This document shows, in pieces, positions 12,640 to 24,984 of a DNA stretch of 64,000 nucleotides; the stretch's first letter is position 1; every line of letters starts with the position of its first letter. Made by a program: the position numbers and the translations under genes. The stretch comes from Hybos culiciformis. Its lineage: Eukaryota > Arthropoda > Insecta > Diptera > Hybotidae. The notes beneath the pieces were generated by a model that had not been told where the DNA came from, ran no database searches, and saw nothing but the letters and a program-made list of their open reading frames with translations. The DNA lies in NCBI GenBank assembly GCA_964007475.1, contig OZ023275.1, positions 29,331,619-29,395,618 on the forward strand. Reading direction: 5' to 3'.

Positions 12640-14310
12640 AATTCATCTGATATTTTTTTTAATTGATTAAACGAATAAGAAAATTATTTAAACTTTAATT
12701 AGAACGATAAATGTACAATTTATTTATAATTTATTTGATTTTTAGTTTTACACATAAAAAAATAATTTCTTTCCCTGAAGAGCTATTTCAAAATATGAAA
12801 TATGTAAAGTGATTACTACCAAGAATGAAAAATTGTTATTTTGTATATGTATAAAATGAATGTAATTTATATTAATAAAAAATTACTGTATAATATTAAA
12901 CCTAATGTTTGTGAACCTAAAATATTTTTTTAAATTTCACAGAATTTTAAGTAATCCCTTAAAAATTATATGGGCACATCTAAAATTGGTAAATTTTTTT
13001 TACATTTCCAGTGCACATTATTATTGAAGCAATTACCTAAAATAAATGTTTTGTTTTTGAAAATTTTCAAATTAAAATTTTTATTTTTACATAACCAAAT
13101 CGATATTACATTAATGTACTAAAAATTATTTACAAAACGTGGACCATACAATTTAAAAACCTGAAGATATCAAACATCATTATTATCTAAACTTAAAATT
13201 ATAACTGCTCATGTCTTTTTAAATTGCGCTGCAGTAGTTCAACAGAAATTTTCTTTATTATCCTTAAAAGAAATATCAAAAAAATATAAGTTAAAGGTTA
13301 AATTATTTTATTAACAATCATCAAATGAGTTTCAACTGGCATATTGTCGAAAGTATCTGTAAAAGTTAATTGATTAGAGAACTCAAATTTTTTTATTGAA
13401 ACTATAATAATTAGGTTTGGTCCCATTTTGATGTGGACAAAACTAGAGTGGACTCAACGTATGAAAGATTTAGGTCACGGCGTTTGCTGTAAATGGATTG
13501 ACATCCTCATCAATCGATTGCTGATAGTGGTCCTATTTTTAATTAAGTTTCTTACGTCTAAACGATTGGAGCTGCTTCAGTTGACTTCTCTTGAAAATTA
13601 AATAGAGGTAATTTTTATTCACCACCAAATTATTCAAGATGCTATTATGTCCTCTAAAATTTTTAATAAAATGAGTTTTCGCGTTGTACGCCAGACTTTA
13701 AGGAGGATAGAACTATTTAGTTAAGAGATATACAGTACAGTTTAGATGCGTTTGAGTCAATACAAGGATGATGAGAGGCAAAAAATTATATTTGCGCTAG
13801 AAAGGAAAAGAGGAATTTTTGTCAGATTTTGCTATTGAAAAGTATAAATTCATGTATGTGTGTAGATTATTTTAATCATTGTAGGTTTTCAAAATTTGTA
13901 AATAATTTTTCTGTGAGCTTGATCTAAGTTTATAAATAAATAAATAGACGTAAAGTAAAACTTGACTGCTTATTAAGTTTGTAATGACAAATAATTAATA
14001 ACATATATGTATATCGCACTTGAAAATAATACTGTCATAACTTCCAAAATCAGTTTTGAGATAATTGCGTATTGATGTGATATCGTATATCGACATTTTC
14101 TCTTGACAGTAAGTTGTTTGTATATTAGGCTGTAATATATCACTTAATTCGCTTTATATCAAAGGATGCTATTTTTTACGAAAATTAATTCAACTTATAC
14201 CTCGATAACTCTCAAACAATCATTTGAAGAAAATTTAATGAACTTATAAATTATTTAATATAAACATTTTATGATTTATAATTTAAACTTTTTTTCAGTA
14301 CAATCGTAAA
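12640..14310. other. Intergenic region between two convergent genes
   Basis: It holds the 3' UTRs of the aminotransferase (+) and the kinesin (-). The stretch 13400-13850 is somewhat less A/T-rich but has no usable frame. No other feature is visible. Confidence 0.5.
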
Positions 14311-17300
14311 TTAGTTACTTACATCATTGAAAATACTCAATGTTTTAGTATTTTTTTTTATTACTATTCCTCCGTCTGAGGTGTTCGCTTTTTCTGCAAC
14401 ATTTGATTTTAGAATTAAACTAGACGTTTCATTAAGTAGGGGAACACTGTTGCTTCGCTTAAGTGGTGTTATGTGTTCAGGTTCATTGATTGATTCTTCA
14501 TTTTCCTTAAAAAAAAAAAATTAAAGCTCACTATAAGAAGTGTTAATTATTTCCTTAAATTAATTTTCATAATATTCACATTTTTAGGGATATGAATTGA
14601 AAACTGAAATTAAATATCTACTCTCCTTTAAAATTATTAGAAACAATTTCATAAAAACTAGAAATGCAGAATAATTAAAACTTAAAAAGGTAGAACGTTA
14701 TTTTAAAATTGTTGTTAAATATAATTTTATTTTATTCTGTAAAATTAAAACTGTTTATATCTATTTATATAATTTTTCTACTTAATATACGAACCTCCGT
14801 TATAGTTACATTCGAAAGATCTGCATCTGACCATTCTTTTTCCAATCGAAATCTTTTGATAATAATTTCTGGCGGAGATGTTTGTGATAACACACGAGGA
14901 TAGGAGAAATCTTTTTTTGATGGTGTTTGACCTACAAAAAAAAAGTATCTTCAGTTATAAAAAAAAAATCACTTAAAAAATTAACAAACCTGTTGGTGTA
15001 TATGTTTTTAAGTCATTTTGATTAAAATTATCTAAATCATTTTCCCATTCACTTAATGCAGAATTATGTTTCTCAGATATAATTGAAAATTTATTTTGAA
15101 TATTTGTACACAGTGAATCAGTTTGAACTTTTATCATTTGTGTAGTTTCAGCATGACTTTCAATTGAGTCAAATAATTTATTTGAATTATTTTTATTTTC
15201 GCACAAAGCTAAGGTTTCGTTTATGTTGTCAACTAAACTTTTATTCATTTCTAAAGTTTTATTTTCAATAATATTTGCAAACTCATTTCGCTGCTCATTA
15301 GCGTCAATAATTTCGTCGCAATGAACTGTAACAGAATCGGTTAATGATTGCAAGCTATTTTCAAGAACTAATGTAAATCTCCTTTCAGAATCATTGATGT
15401 CATCCACATTTGTTTCGTTTATCTTTTCATAATCAATAAGCAACTGAGTTGTATTCTTTAGATTATCTGTAAAGTCTTCAGAAAACTTATTCAGAATATT
15501 TTTAGTTTTTGAAACTTCAACAATGTCATCATCTTCTAAACTATAAAGATTTTTAATTAAATTGTCAATCTCATTCAATTTCATTTTACGTTCTCCAGCA
15601 ATCTTTGACGAATTTTCAAATTTCGTAAGCAATTCATTTTTAAAAGTTTGAAAAGTTTGCTCATTAGTTTTACTAAATTCAGAAGCATTAGCATAAAAAT
15701 CTTTTGCCATTAAGGAAATTCTTGATGTCTTTTGAAAAAAATCTTTTGATTTCTCCATTTGTATGCAATTAAACGTTTTTAAATGTACCAAAAGTTGATT
15801 TATTTTATGAACAACAAGGTTGCATCTTTCATTTTCTATTTTTCTTTGTTCATTTAGAAATATTTCTGTAAATTCATTGAAAGTTTTACAATTACTTTCA
15901 CATTTGGAGCTTATCTCGCTGTTATAGGACTGTTGTGTTTTCAGAATGTCTGTTAGACCATTTCTGATGCTCTCCACGAAAAAATTATTATTGTTAGTTG
16001 ATTTAGCTGTAATTGTAAAAATAGTTTTAGAAATAAAATTATGACGAGTATTGTTTCAAACAGTAGACGCATTTTCTATCAAAATTGTAACTTTTGTAAA
16101 ATACCCATTATGAATTTTTGATATGTCTTACTTGGATGTTAAGCGTGGTTAAATGGGTTATGGGGTTAGTTGACGTTCTCCAGAAAACCACTTTTATTTT
16201 TTATTGAAAAAAAAAAAAATACCCTAATTCTTCTTCTACTTTAACATAACTACAAATTCTTAAAATGGAAGATTTTATATAATATTTACTTTATTTAGAT
16301 GTATAACATAGAGCAGTCATTATATTATTTTATTTCCTTTTTTTCTTACTATACCCCTTTCAAAATTAATTGTAATAGAATAAAAAAAAAATATTAAATA
16401 TTTAGTTTCATAAGAAACAATTAACTTACTTATGTTGGAATTAACATCAAGTAAGAGTTGACTCTGACTTTTATTGAAATTATTAAAATAAATATTGAAA
16501 TCATAAAACTTTCTTTTCAATTTGTTTACAAAAAAATCGCAAGTACTTTTGATTTCTTCATCGGTATTTTTCCTACGTTCTAACGTATTTTGGAGGTGAA
16601 TATGATCGCTTGTTGCCAAATCAGCAACTTCAAGTAATTGCTTTGCCTGATTCGTTAATTCCACCTCAGTTTTAATGTGATTTGATAAGACAACTTTTTT
16701 TTCTTTATAACGTCGTTTAGTTGTATTTAAATTATGTTCAGTTTGATTCAACTTAATTTTTGTCTCTATCAAATTTGATTCAGTTTTTAAAAGTTTTTCA
16801 GCTTTTTCGACTAAATTTAAACTAACTTCATTGAATGCTTTTTCTTTATTCTCTTTTTCTTCTTTAAGAGCTTTGATAATCATCATTTTCTCATTGAGCT
16901 CTTTAATTTGATTTTCAATCTTATATTGCATATCATTGTATGTATCTTCTGGTAAATAGATACCATTCTTATCACGCGCAGACATTAATTCACGCTTCAA
17001 ACGATCAATTTGTTCAGTATATTCTTTCAATACAGTTTTCTTTGTAAGTTTTTGATTAACTTCAGGACGATTTTGAATATTTTTAGCTCTGTAAGCATAT
17101 TCTAAAGTACTCAATGTTTCTTCAATATCCTTATTACCAGGTGAAACTGTTGCTATGATTGAAGTTTTAGTTCTGCCACCCAAAGATTCTTGGAGTAGAC
17201 GTGTTAGTTTTGATTCGCGATACGGAATATGTGGTGTTCTTTCCACCAAGGCTGTAATAACACGACCTAATGTTAATAAAGATTGATTGATATTGACAGC

Positions 17301-19502
17301 TTCGCGAGTCCGGATTCCTGTAATTATGAAAATATTTAAACAAAATTTACTTAATGATATGATAAATTTTAAATGCATATTCACCTTTTTCATTTCCTGA
17401 TTTAGTAATATTTTCCGATCCAGCCAAATCCACCAAATTTAATTTTCCGATTTTCAACATCTCTTCACCATCGATACCATTTTCTTTTATATGTACCAAG
17501 ATGGTAAAAATAGTATGAGATCGTGATGATTGAGCATTCATTAATGTTGTAGCTGTTTTGCGGCGTTCAGTACCCTTTTCTAATAATTTGTAAACATCAT
17601 TTTTATTATTGACAATTACTTCCTCCAAGCCTTGAATAATGATTGAACCTTTTTTATTACTGTCCTCAAATATTCGAACGTTTTTCGCATTATCATCATT
17701 CGATAATAAATCACATAATTCTTCATTATATAGTTCTAAATACGAAATTCTCATTGTAAATTCCAATTCTAGTAATCGTAATTCATCCAATAAATGACTG
17801 ATGGCTCGAGGTATTATTCCAATCAGCGATTCCTACGAAAATAAAAAAAAAATTTTTTTCACTTAATCACTTAATTTGGTTGAATTTTCTCTTACATTAT
17901 CAGGAGATGTATGAAATTCGTGTTTTTCCGTGCCGACCATAGTGTGTGTTTTTCCGGTTCCAGTTTGACCATATGCAAAAACGGTACAATTGTAGCCCGC
18001 TAAAACTTCATCTATTAATGGTGACACCACTGTATGATAAACTTCAGACTGTTTCGAATCTGGTCCAAAAACTCGATCAAATGTAAACTTTTTCATCATT
18101 TTTGAATCAAATTGATGCCGTATCAATATTTCTTTATTAGTGGCAGATTCAACAACTTCAATAGACCTTAAACCCCTTTCGCGTGCATTTAATGGTCTTG
18201 AGAAGAAAAAAAAATGCATATAAATAATAGGTACTAATTTAGATTTAGAAATTATTTTTTTAGACAACGGTTCCAATAAAAATACTTAGGTATAGTTTAT
18301 ATAGTAGTTATAGGTACCCAGCACTTAAAAGTTTTCTACGATAGTGATATAAACAAACTTTCCTCTAGAAACATCACAAACATCACAAACATGTATCATA
18401 AGTATACCCGAAAATAATACATACCCTACTACATTAGCATTAAACTTTTGATTCAGTTTTGTACACTCCACCAATTTACATTTATTTTTATCATTTTCAT
18501 TTGTGATGTTTGCGATCAATGATTTTGGGAGTTTTCTTCTCATTACATGATTTAAATTAGGCCTTGAGTATCGGAAGAATAAAAATTGGAGCATTTTGGT
18601 GAAATTAAATAAAGAAGAATAATGTTCTACATTATTTTGTTACAACACATTTTCAGTATAAAAAAAATAAATCCAATTATTAAAGCTTGAAGGAAAATCG
18701 AAATAAAGTAAGCATAATGAAATCCAAAGTGTTGGAAATCAAATTTTTTTAAAATATGCTTATTATTACCTAGGTAGGTAGTAGCTACCCATAGTAACTG
18801 TATAAATTTTTTAAATTTATTGAAAGCAGATTAATATACCTATACCTAGATAAGTTAACTTTAAACTTATAATTTTAAATACAATTTTTTGGTCTTTAAA
18901 ACCATTTAAGTTGGAACTTAAACAGGTAAATAGTTAGGTAAGTAAACTCAACTTGTTTCATATTTTTTAAGGACAAAAGGTAATACAGGTAGACGTATAT
19001 GGAAAGCGGTCTAAAACAATAACATAGGTAGCTATCTTAAGTAGGTACCTATGAGTTGTTTTAAAATAATTTTCTGTATTACCTATTTTTGAAAATTAAA
19101 AACAATAAAGGCAGATTTAGGACGGTCGAATGTATACCTAACTTGTTTAGCAATTTTCAAAAGAACCAAAACATAAACTTCGTACCGGACCACAAACAAA
19201 AAAAAACTTTACAAAGTTATGATTTTGAATTTGGTTTACAGTACTGGTAGGTTAGATCTTTGAATTTCAAAATATTGGTTTTATGTCTGATTCAATTTCC
19301 ACGTAGCTAGGTAACCTATTCCTATCTTGTCTTTGCGAAAAAAAAATTTACCTAAGTACCTACTTAGGTATTACAGCACCTACAAAAAAAATGACTTTTG
19401 TTAATTTGTTTACCTGACTCGCACATAAGATTGGATATTTTGGTTCGCATTTTTATTTTTTTGATTTCCTGCAGCCATTTGAGTTTGAGAGGATGAATTC
19501 AT
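14311..19502 (-). CDS. Klp61F: Kinesin-5 (BimC/Eg5/Klp61F) plus-end motor (7 exons, 1024 aa)
   Basis: Kinesin-5 is a homotetrameric plus-end motor that slides antiparallel microtubules and holds the bipolar mitotic spindle apart. Exons in transcript order are 19414-19502, 17896-18196, 17385-17832, 16430-17317, 14990-16006, 14795-14931 and 14311-14505; all phases fit and give 1025 codons including the stop. The motor domain covers about residues 24-360. It has QSYVRVRPLN at its start, the P-loop GQTGTGKT at 106-113, switch I NAQSSRSH at 229-236 and switch [10 protein letters not shown] at 263-270. The family-specific [20 protein letters not shown] and [16 protein letters not shown] follow. A long coiled-coil stalk comes next. 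The tail carries the BimC box, [13 protein letters not shown] from residue 915, with the Thr-Pro site that Cdk1 phosphorylates in this family. The start ATG has A at -3. The last exon reaches TAA at 14311, but a strong donor (GATGTAAGTAAC) overlaps its end, so a further exon is possible. Confidence 0.95.
18197..19413. other. Intron 1 of the kinesin-5 gene
   Basis: This 1.2-kb intron is enriched in TAGGTACCTACCTA-type sequence, especially 18765-18800, 19015-19060 and 19300-19385. An open frame of 89 codons on the minus strand (18325-18594) has no splice link to the motor and is not called. Confidence 0.6.
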
Positions 19503-20177
19503 TCTTTATTTTATTTTTGTAAAGTTGTTTTGTTCACTTTTCAAATAATTAAAAAAGTAAATTAATAGTTATTTAAAACTAAAAATAAAAAAAATCTAAA
19601 AACAAATTATGAAAATTAAATTAAATATCAGTTTGCTCTGCGATCCGCCTATTGATTTAATGCTTTGATGTGAGTTGTTGAGATTGAAAACTAAAAAAGC
19701 CGTTTATTTTTCTTTTTTGAATCAACATATTAAAATTTTTTCGCATAACGCTTTAAAAAGTGGGCTTTGATCATGTCAATGATAAATATGCAGCTTGTTT
19801 AGATAGAAGTCGCTTGAATGCCATTAACGAATAGCAGGCCATGCAAATAATTGTTATTCACTGTAATGTAAAAGTAGCGCCCCCTACGCCCAAAAATTGT
19901 GCCCAGAAAAGAAAAAAAATTATAAGGGTACCTAACCTATATAAAGAAATATTAATGATAATAAAATAATACAGAGAAATATTATTAGATAAACAATTAT
20001 TGCTGCAATGTGTACTCCGAAGGGTGTCCATTTTTTAATAATTAATTAAAATTTTATACAAATTTCAATGTAAATAATTTTTGTAAACCCCTTTTGTAGT
20101 TCACACAAGGACTGTCAAAACAGAGACTTAAATTACACCAGTTTAAACAGTTTAAACTACTTTTTAAAAACTAACCG

Positions 20178-21262
20178 CCTGGGCAAACTCGACGGGACGG
20201 ACGCGACGCAAACGTTAATGACATTAATGACGGCGCAGTGAAATAAGGCCGCGGGAAATAAGGCCGCGATAGGTTTTTTGTTGCGGTCTTATTTCATTTT
20301 GAAAAATGAAATAAGGCCGCGAAAAAATCCTCGCGGTCTTATTTCATTTTGAAAAATGAAATAAGACCGCATAAAATTCCTCGCGGCCTTATTTCGTTTT
20401 GAAAAATGAAATAAGACCGCGACAAAAAAAAAATTAATCGGAGGGCTAATTTCATTTTGAAAAATGAAATAAGGCCGCGAGGATTTTTTCGCGGCCTTAT
20501 TTCATTTTGAAAAACGAAATAAGGCCGCGAAAAAATCTTCGCGGCCTTATTTCATTTTTCAAAATGAAATAAGACCGCAACAAAAAAACGTCGCGGCCTT
20601 ATTTCCTGCGGCCTTATTTCCATCCCCCATTAATGACCATATAATTTTACGTTAGCGTCATTATAGCGACGGACGCGACGGACGTGACGCTAAAGACGTA
20701 AGAAATATTAAATGTATGGAAGTGTATGGAGACGGTTTAACTGGACGTTGACGTTGACGACCGACGTTGACGACGGAAAAAGTTAAATCTATTTTAACTT
20801 TTTACGTTAAGGACGTTGATAATCAAAGCATTCTGTTTTAATGCCCGAAAAATAAGAAAAAGTTTAAACACAAAACTTAGTTACAACCGTTTTAACAAAA
20901 AAACATCGAAAAATTTTTATTTTCTGTAAATAATTTCAACATGAGTTTCGAAGAGAAATTAATAAAATATTTTTTCGTTTTTATTTTTAAATTTATTTGA
21001 AAAAAGTAGTGAAAGTTGTTTTGTTTACCAAAGCTTACTTTTTAGTTTTACAACGTTGAAGATGTCCAGTATAACTGCAAAAAATTTAATCACAACGTCT
21101 CTCACGTTTGTAACGTCACCGTCGCGTCCGTCGCGTCCAGTTAAACACAGCGGTTAACGTCGTTAACGTCGAGACTGTTAGCATCCATATATTTTCATAC
21201 ATTTAATATTTCTTACGTCATTTGCGTCGCGTCCGTCACGTGCGTCACGTCGAGTTTAACCA
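20178..21262. mobile_element. Non-autonomous element with GACG-rich inverted ends, itself interrupted
   Basis: The left end reads TGGGCAAACTCGACGGGACG. The right end, read in reverse complement, gives GTTAAACTCGACGTGACG and both continue into GGACGCGACGCAAA. Internal arms also match in inverted orientation: 20666-20760 and 21110-21240 share GACGTAAGAAATATTAAATGTATG and GTTTAACTGGACG. Short GACG/CGTC units repeat through both arms. There is no coding frame. The left arm is split by the palindrome array at 20232-20628, so this is the older insertion. Confidence 0.65.
20232..20628. mobile_element. Palindrome-array insertion (GAAATAAGGCCGC units) with 9-bp direct repeats
   Basis: About 400 bp are built from alternating inverted units around GAAATAAGGCCGC and TCATTTTGAAAAATGA. 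I count six central palindromes (near 20293, 20342, 20391, 20448, 20499 and 20548) spaced about 50 bp. The termini are inverted copies of each other (GTGAAATAAGGCCGCGGG and, reversed, ATGGAAATAAGGCCGCAGG). ATTAATGAC is repeated exactly at 20223-20231 and 20629-20637 and looks like the target-site duplication. There is no coding capacity. It can fold into a long hairpin chain. Confidence 0.75.
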
Positions 21263-21696
21263 AACTATAAAAAATGAAAGCGGCAAGCAAGATTGAAATC
21301 GTTATTTATAATAAATCACAGCATAATCTATGTAGATGAAGTCGGGCAAAATAAAAGATGTGGTAAAACTAAAAAAGTTTCTACTCATCTCATACAAAAA
21401 ATAAAAAAAAAAAAAACAAAAAAAATTTTAGTATTGTTTAATTATTAGTGTGTGGTGATGTGATTGAATAGATTTGCTAAAATTATAAAATTTTGTAGTT
21501 TAAATTTTCAGTTCTTTGAACATATTATAGAACAGAACAGAGAACTTTTTAAAATCAAATTGGGACAGAAAAATTGTTGCTGTACTAAAATCGTAGCTTG
21601 GCGACTGGATGAGGATGATGATCATTCTCAATCTCAATTGAAAAAGATTGAAGGATTTTGATTTAGCAATTAGAAACACCATTCAAAGAAAATAAT

Positions 21697-24600
21697 ATGC
21701 CGCCACAAACAGAAATGTCTGAATTTAATTCAGAAAATAGTGTTCGCTGCGGAGGTTGCAGGCGGAAAATTAAATTGATGACGGTAAATCGAATTGGAGC
21801 ACAACATAGTTGCTTATTAAAATTATTGCAAATGAAAATACCGAATTGTACGGTAAGTTGAAAGATAATTTTCCATTCTGAAGTTCTATTTTCAATATGC
21901 GATTATTTCAAAACTTTCGAAAGGATTTAAAATTATAGTAGGTATACCATATACCTACCTATTTATATTTTTTAAGCGAGTCAGACTACACTCAAAAGCC
22001 ACTATTTATGTCGGTTTTTTTAAATGCGTTCACACTTGCACTTTTTGGTTTTTTTCTTTTTTTTTTTCTCTTTTTGTAATATATTTTTTATTTTTTTCGG
22101 GATTCTTGTTTGTTTTTTTTTTTTCGTTTTTTGACAAAAAATGCCGCCAACTTCCTAAAAGTATGCAATTTTTAGTTTTTTCTCAGAGCTTATTTGTTAT
22201 TTGATCCCTGATTTTCTAGTGGCTTTTTGAAAAGCCACTAACTTTTTTTTTGTATGAAAAAAGCCACAAAACAGCCACAACGCCATCAAAAAGCCGAAGC
22301 GTAAGTATGACTCTTTTGTTTACATTTGTTTTCACCCATAAGTATGTGCCTTTTTTCGCAATAGGAGCCGCTATTTGGAGATTTAAATAAGAGCCCGTTC
22401 CCAAACTGAGACTATTTTAGAAACTGAAAAATTTTTTTAATTTCTAGAATTTCTAGTTTTGGAACGACACGATTTTACAGCTGTTATTTTACAATTATTT
22501 TACAAATCAAGATTTTTTGACGTAAAAATCGTTCCGAAATGATATTTTATATTTTAAAAATCTGCAAAGGGAAATTTTAAATTTCCCATAACAAACTCAG
22601 AGTCTGTTCACTTATTAAACGATTTAAAAAAAAGAAATCTCCCTTTTCTGTAAAACAAATGTCACAATTTCTAAATTGAGGTCGTAGTTTTCTGCATTCT
22701 GTACAATCTGCTAAAATCAACTACTTATAAAATAATGTGTGGCCGACTGAAATCAAATACTTATAATAATACGTGACGCACCGAATTTTCTTACCCATTT
22801 TTGCCGCTTTTTTCTTTTCTATACAATTTTAGTTTTTGAATTCACTTAAAAGTAGACCTACAAGTTTAGTTTGTTATGGGAAATTTAAAATTTCCCTTTG
22901 CAGAATTTAAAAAAGTAAAATTGAATTTGTGAACGGCTTTAGGACAAAATTATTTCATTTTTTTAAATAACAGCAGTAAAATCGTGTCGTTCACAAATTA
23001 TAAAACCTGGAATATTAAATCCGATTTCAATTTTTTCAATAATCGCTAATAAGTGAACAGACTCTCAGTTTATAGGTGTACTTTTTAGTGCACCTCATTT
23101 TTAAAAAAAAACAAAAAATTTAAAATTTAAACAGACGTTGCAGATGATACAGATTAAATGTCAACCCTATTTCAATTTTTGAAAAAAAGGAATTTTCTTT
23201 AGCAGAAAAGGTATATTTTACGATTTAAAATAGTCTCAGTTTGGGAACGGGCTCTTAAGTGAATTGCATATTTTTAGTTTTTTTTTTTGAAGAAAATAAA
23301 CGGGCTATAAAATGCGATTGTATGAAAAAAAAACCTCTAGTGGAATTTTACAAAACTATATTTGAATTTTATTTCTGTGCAGAAACAATTTATTTATCAA
23401 ACAAATTAAACAAATTTTTTTTATTAAATGAAATTAATTAAAAATTGTTTATAAAATTAAAGAAATTCAAAATTCCACATCACCAGCACTAGAGAGTAAT
23501 ATTTTAACTTTATTTCAGCGTTTGATTTTTTTATTACCTATCTGTTTCCTTTATTTCACGATCTCAGCAAATATTTACAAGTTATTCAAATGCCAATTTG
23601 AGCCAAAAAACTAAAAAATTACAAAAAAAAAAAAAAGAAATGCAATGATTAAATATTTTTTAGCCAGAAACTCCTTTTTGTAATCAGTGCTATATAAAAA
23701 TAGCCGAAAGGAATAATAAAGAATGTGTTCGTTCAATGAAGAGGAAAATTGAATCATCAATTGAGTTCAGCAGCTCAAATGACTCAGCAAGCATAACATC
23801 AGTGCCCTCATTAAATCTATCAACTTCATCATCATTATTCGAAAGTTCTAATACAGAAACATCTAAACGGAACAATACATTAAGTCCTCCGTTAGATGAA
23901 TATGATGAAATGATTGTAAAAACACCTATGCATCCAGTAAATCAAGCATTAGTTATTGAGACTACTATGACATTACGAAGAAAATTATTGGCTAGTAAAT
24001 CTTTTTGTCATCAGGCTTCACGCAATAATGAAAGCGAACAAATTGTTCATACTAATGAAAGCAATAGCGAAGTTCTGATTGTTACAGGTATGTATTTTTA
24101 TAGTATGCACAAAATATGACTTCTGTTAACTTTATCACAATTCCTTTTTTTTTTATTTTTTATTCAGTGCTTTTTATTAATTAGTTTAATTACATTTGAA
24201 TAGTTAATTGTAAAAATGATATTTATTGCTCTTTAGGCTAATTGTATTTGCGATGAATTGATGCGATACGTTCAAAATTATATAAAACTTATTCTCACTT
24301 TTTAGATAATGATACGGATAATTCAATAATTGAAACTATTCCTGTTGAAAGCAGTGTTCATATTGCAGTAGCTGACAATAGTTCGATAACTGGCACAGAC
24401 GAAGATGACAGTGATGGAATTATAGACGAAGATGACAGTGATGGAATTATAGACGAAGATGACAGTGATGGAATTATAGACGAAGAAGACAGTGATGGAA
24501 TCAATGCAAAAAATAGCAATGATAACAGAAAGGGTTTCTTTACAGCAACCTCAAAGAAAAAACCAAGTACTTGTTACCTATTCCTATTTTATTAATTGCA

Positions 24601-24859
24601 AAGGAAATCTCCAAACATTGCATTTCATACGCATTTCATGGTTTCCTTCAAAATTTACTTTGCGGAATCACTGCATTTAAATAGTTAGTTCTTAATTTTG
24701 AAACCAACTTTTTACTTGAACTCTAAAAATTATTGCTATGAGCTGCAATGTGACTTTAACATTACTTATTTAAAACAATAAAATAATTAATTTGTATCCG
24801 ACCATTTTTTTTGTAGGACTAAGAGAGGTGATCCATTTTCCAGGACCAGGACATATTAA
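21697..24859 (+). CDS. Unrecognised CxxC protein with acidic tandem repeats (4 exons, 293 aa)
   Basis: Exons are 21697-21852, 23664-24087, 24308-24566 and 24817-24859; consensus splice sites and matching phases give a single 293-aa frame. The start is the ATG that opens MPPQTEMSEFNSENS. The N-terminal 75 residues carry CGGC, a lone Cys, another Cys, then CNQC across the first exon junction, which could bind zinc. A long Ser/Thr-rich, probably disordered region follows. An acidic region then contains four copies of the nine-residue unit DEDDSDGII from a 27-bp DNA repeat. The protein ends in a basic tail (KKKPKTKRGDPF). The mix of a small Cys cluster, acidic stretch and basic tail suggests a nuclear protein, but I do not recognise it and give it no function. 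Candidate poly(A) signal near 24963. Intron 1 is full of transposon sequence. Confidence 0.75.
21974..22215. mobile_element. Dispersed element copy, inverted match to 28348-28592
   Basis: It starts AAGCGAGTCAGACTACACTC and runs through AAATGCGTTCACACTTG, a T-rich core, GCCGCCAACTTCCTAAAAGT and TTTGATCCCTGA. The same text appears in reverse orientation at 28348-28592, with modest divergence. Flanking GTGGCTTTTT/AAAAAGCCAC motifs recur to about 22300, so the element may extend there. It has no coding frame and sits in intron 1 of the CxxC-protein gene. Confidence 0.7.
22390..23255. mobile_element. Tc1/mariner-like MITE with 30-bp TIRs and TA duplication, nested copy inside
   Basis: The 30-bp terminal inverted repeats are perfect. 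They begin AGAGCCCGTTCCCAAACT (22390-22419 and, reversed, 23226-23255) and are flanked by TA on both sides (22388-22389 and 23256-23257). Inside lies a related pair of inverted ends beginning AGAGTCTGTTCACTTATTA (22599 onward and back from 23065). Deeper still are inverted arms around GGGAAATTTTAAATTTCCC at about 22551-22592 and 22872-22919. There is no coding capacity. It lies in intron 1 of the CxxC-protein gene. Confidence 0.8.
23487..23640 (+). repeat. Dispersed repeat, copy 1 of 3
   Basis: TTTATTTCAGCGTTTGATTT, then CTGTTTCCTTTATTTCACGA, TCTCAGCAAATATTTACAAG and GCCAATTTGAGCCAAAAAAC also occur at about 38660-38990 (reverse) and 45650-45890 (forward). No terminal repeats or frame were identified. 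It is an old interspersed repeat of unknown class. Confidence 0.65.
24398..24505 (+). repeat. 27-bp coding tandem repeat, four copies
   Basis: Four in-phase units of GACGAAGATGACAGTGATGG plus AATTATA lie at 24398-24424, 24425-24451, 24452-24478 and 24479-24505. The first three are essentially identical at the DNA level, including silent positions. The fourth differs slightly (GAAGAAGAC and an altered end). They encode Asp/Glu-rich nonapeptides in the third exon of the CxxC protein. The near identity points to recent expansion. Confidence 0.9.
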
Positions 24860-24984
24860 TTTAGGATCAAGATTAATGGGAGGTTAATCTTATTGTTTTG
24901 CAGTCGAGTTTCAAATTACAAATAATGAATGAAAAAAAAAAGAGAAACTGGAACCTATGCCTAATAAATTAAAAATAAATTCAT

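Larger units (their letters stand above)
19503..21696. other. Divergent intergenic region between kinesin-5 and the CxxC-protein gene
   Basis: It should contain both promoters and the 5' UTR of the right-hand gene, but about 1.1 kb of it is taken up by the nested elements at 20178-21262. A 65-codon frame at 21464-21661 starts with a non-ATG codon and ends just before the next gene's ATG. It is most simply 5' UTR. Confidence 0.4.

Noticed and set aside
18325..18594. 89-codon frame upstream of the kinesin motor exon on the same strand.
   Set aside because: The conserved QSYVRVR/RPLN junction joins 19414 directly to 18196, so this lies in the intron.
21464..21661. 65-codon open frame just upstream of the CxxC gene.
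   Set aside because: It has no ATG at its start, ends before the real ATG at 21697 in another frame, and looks like 5' UTR.
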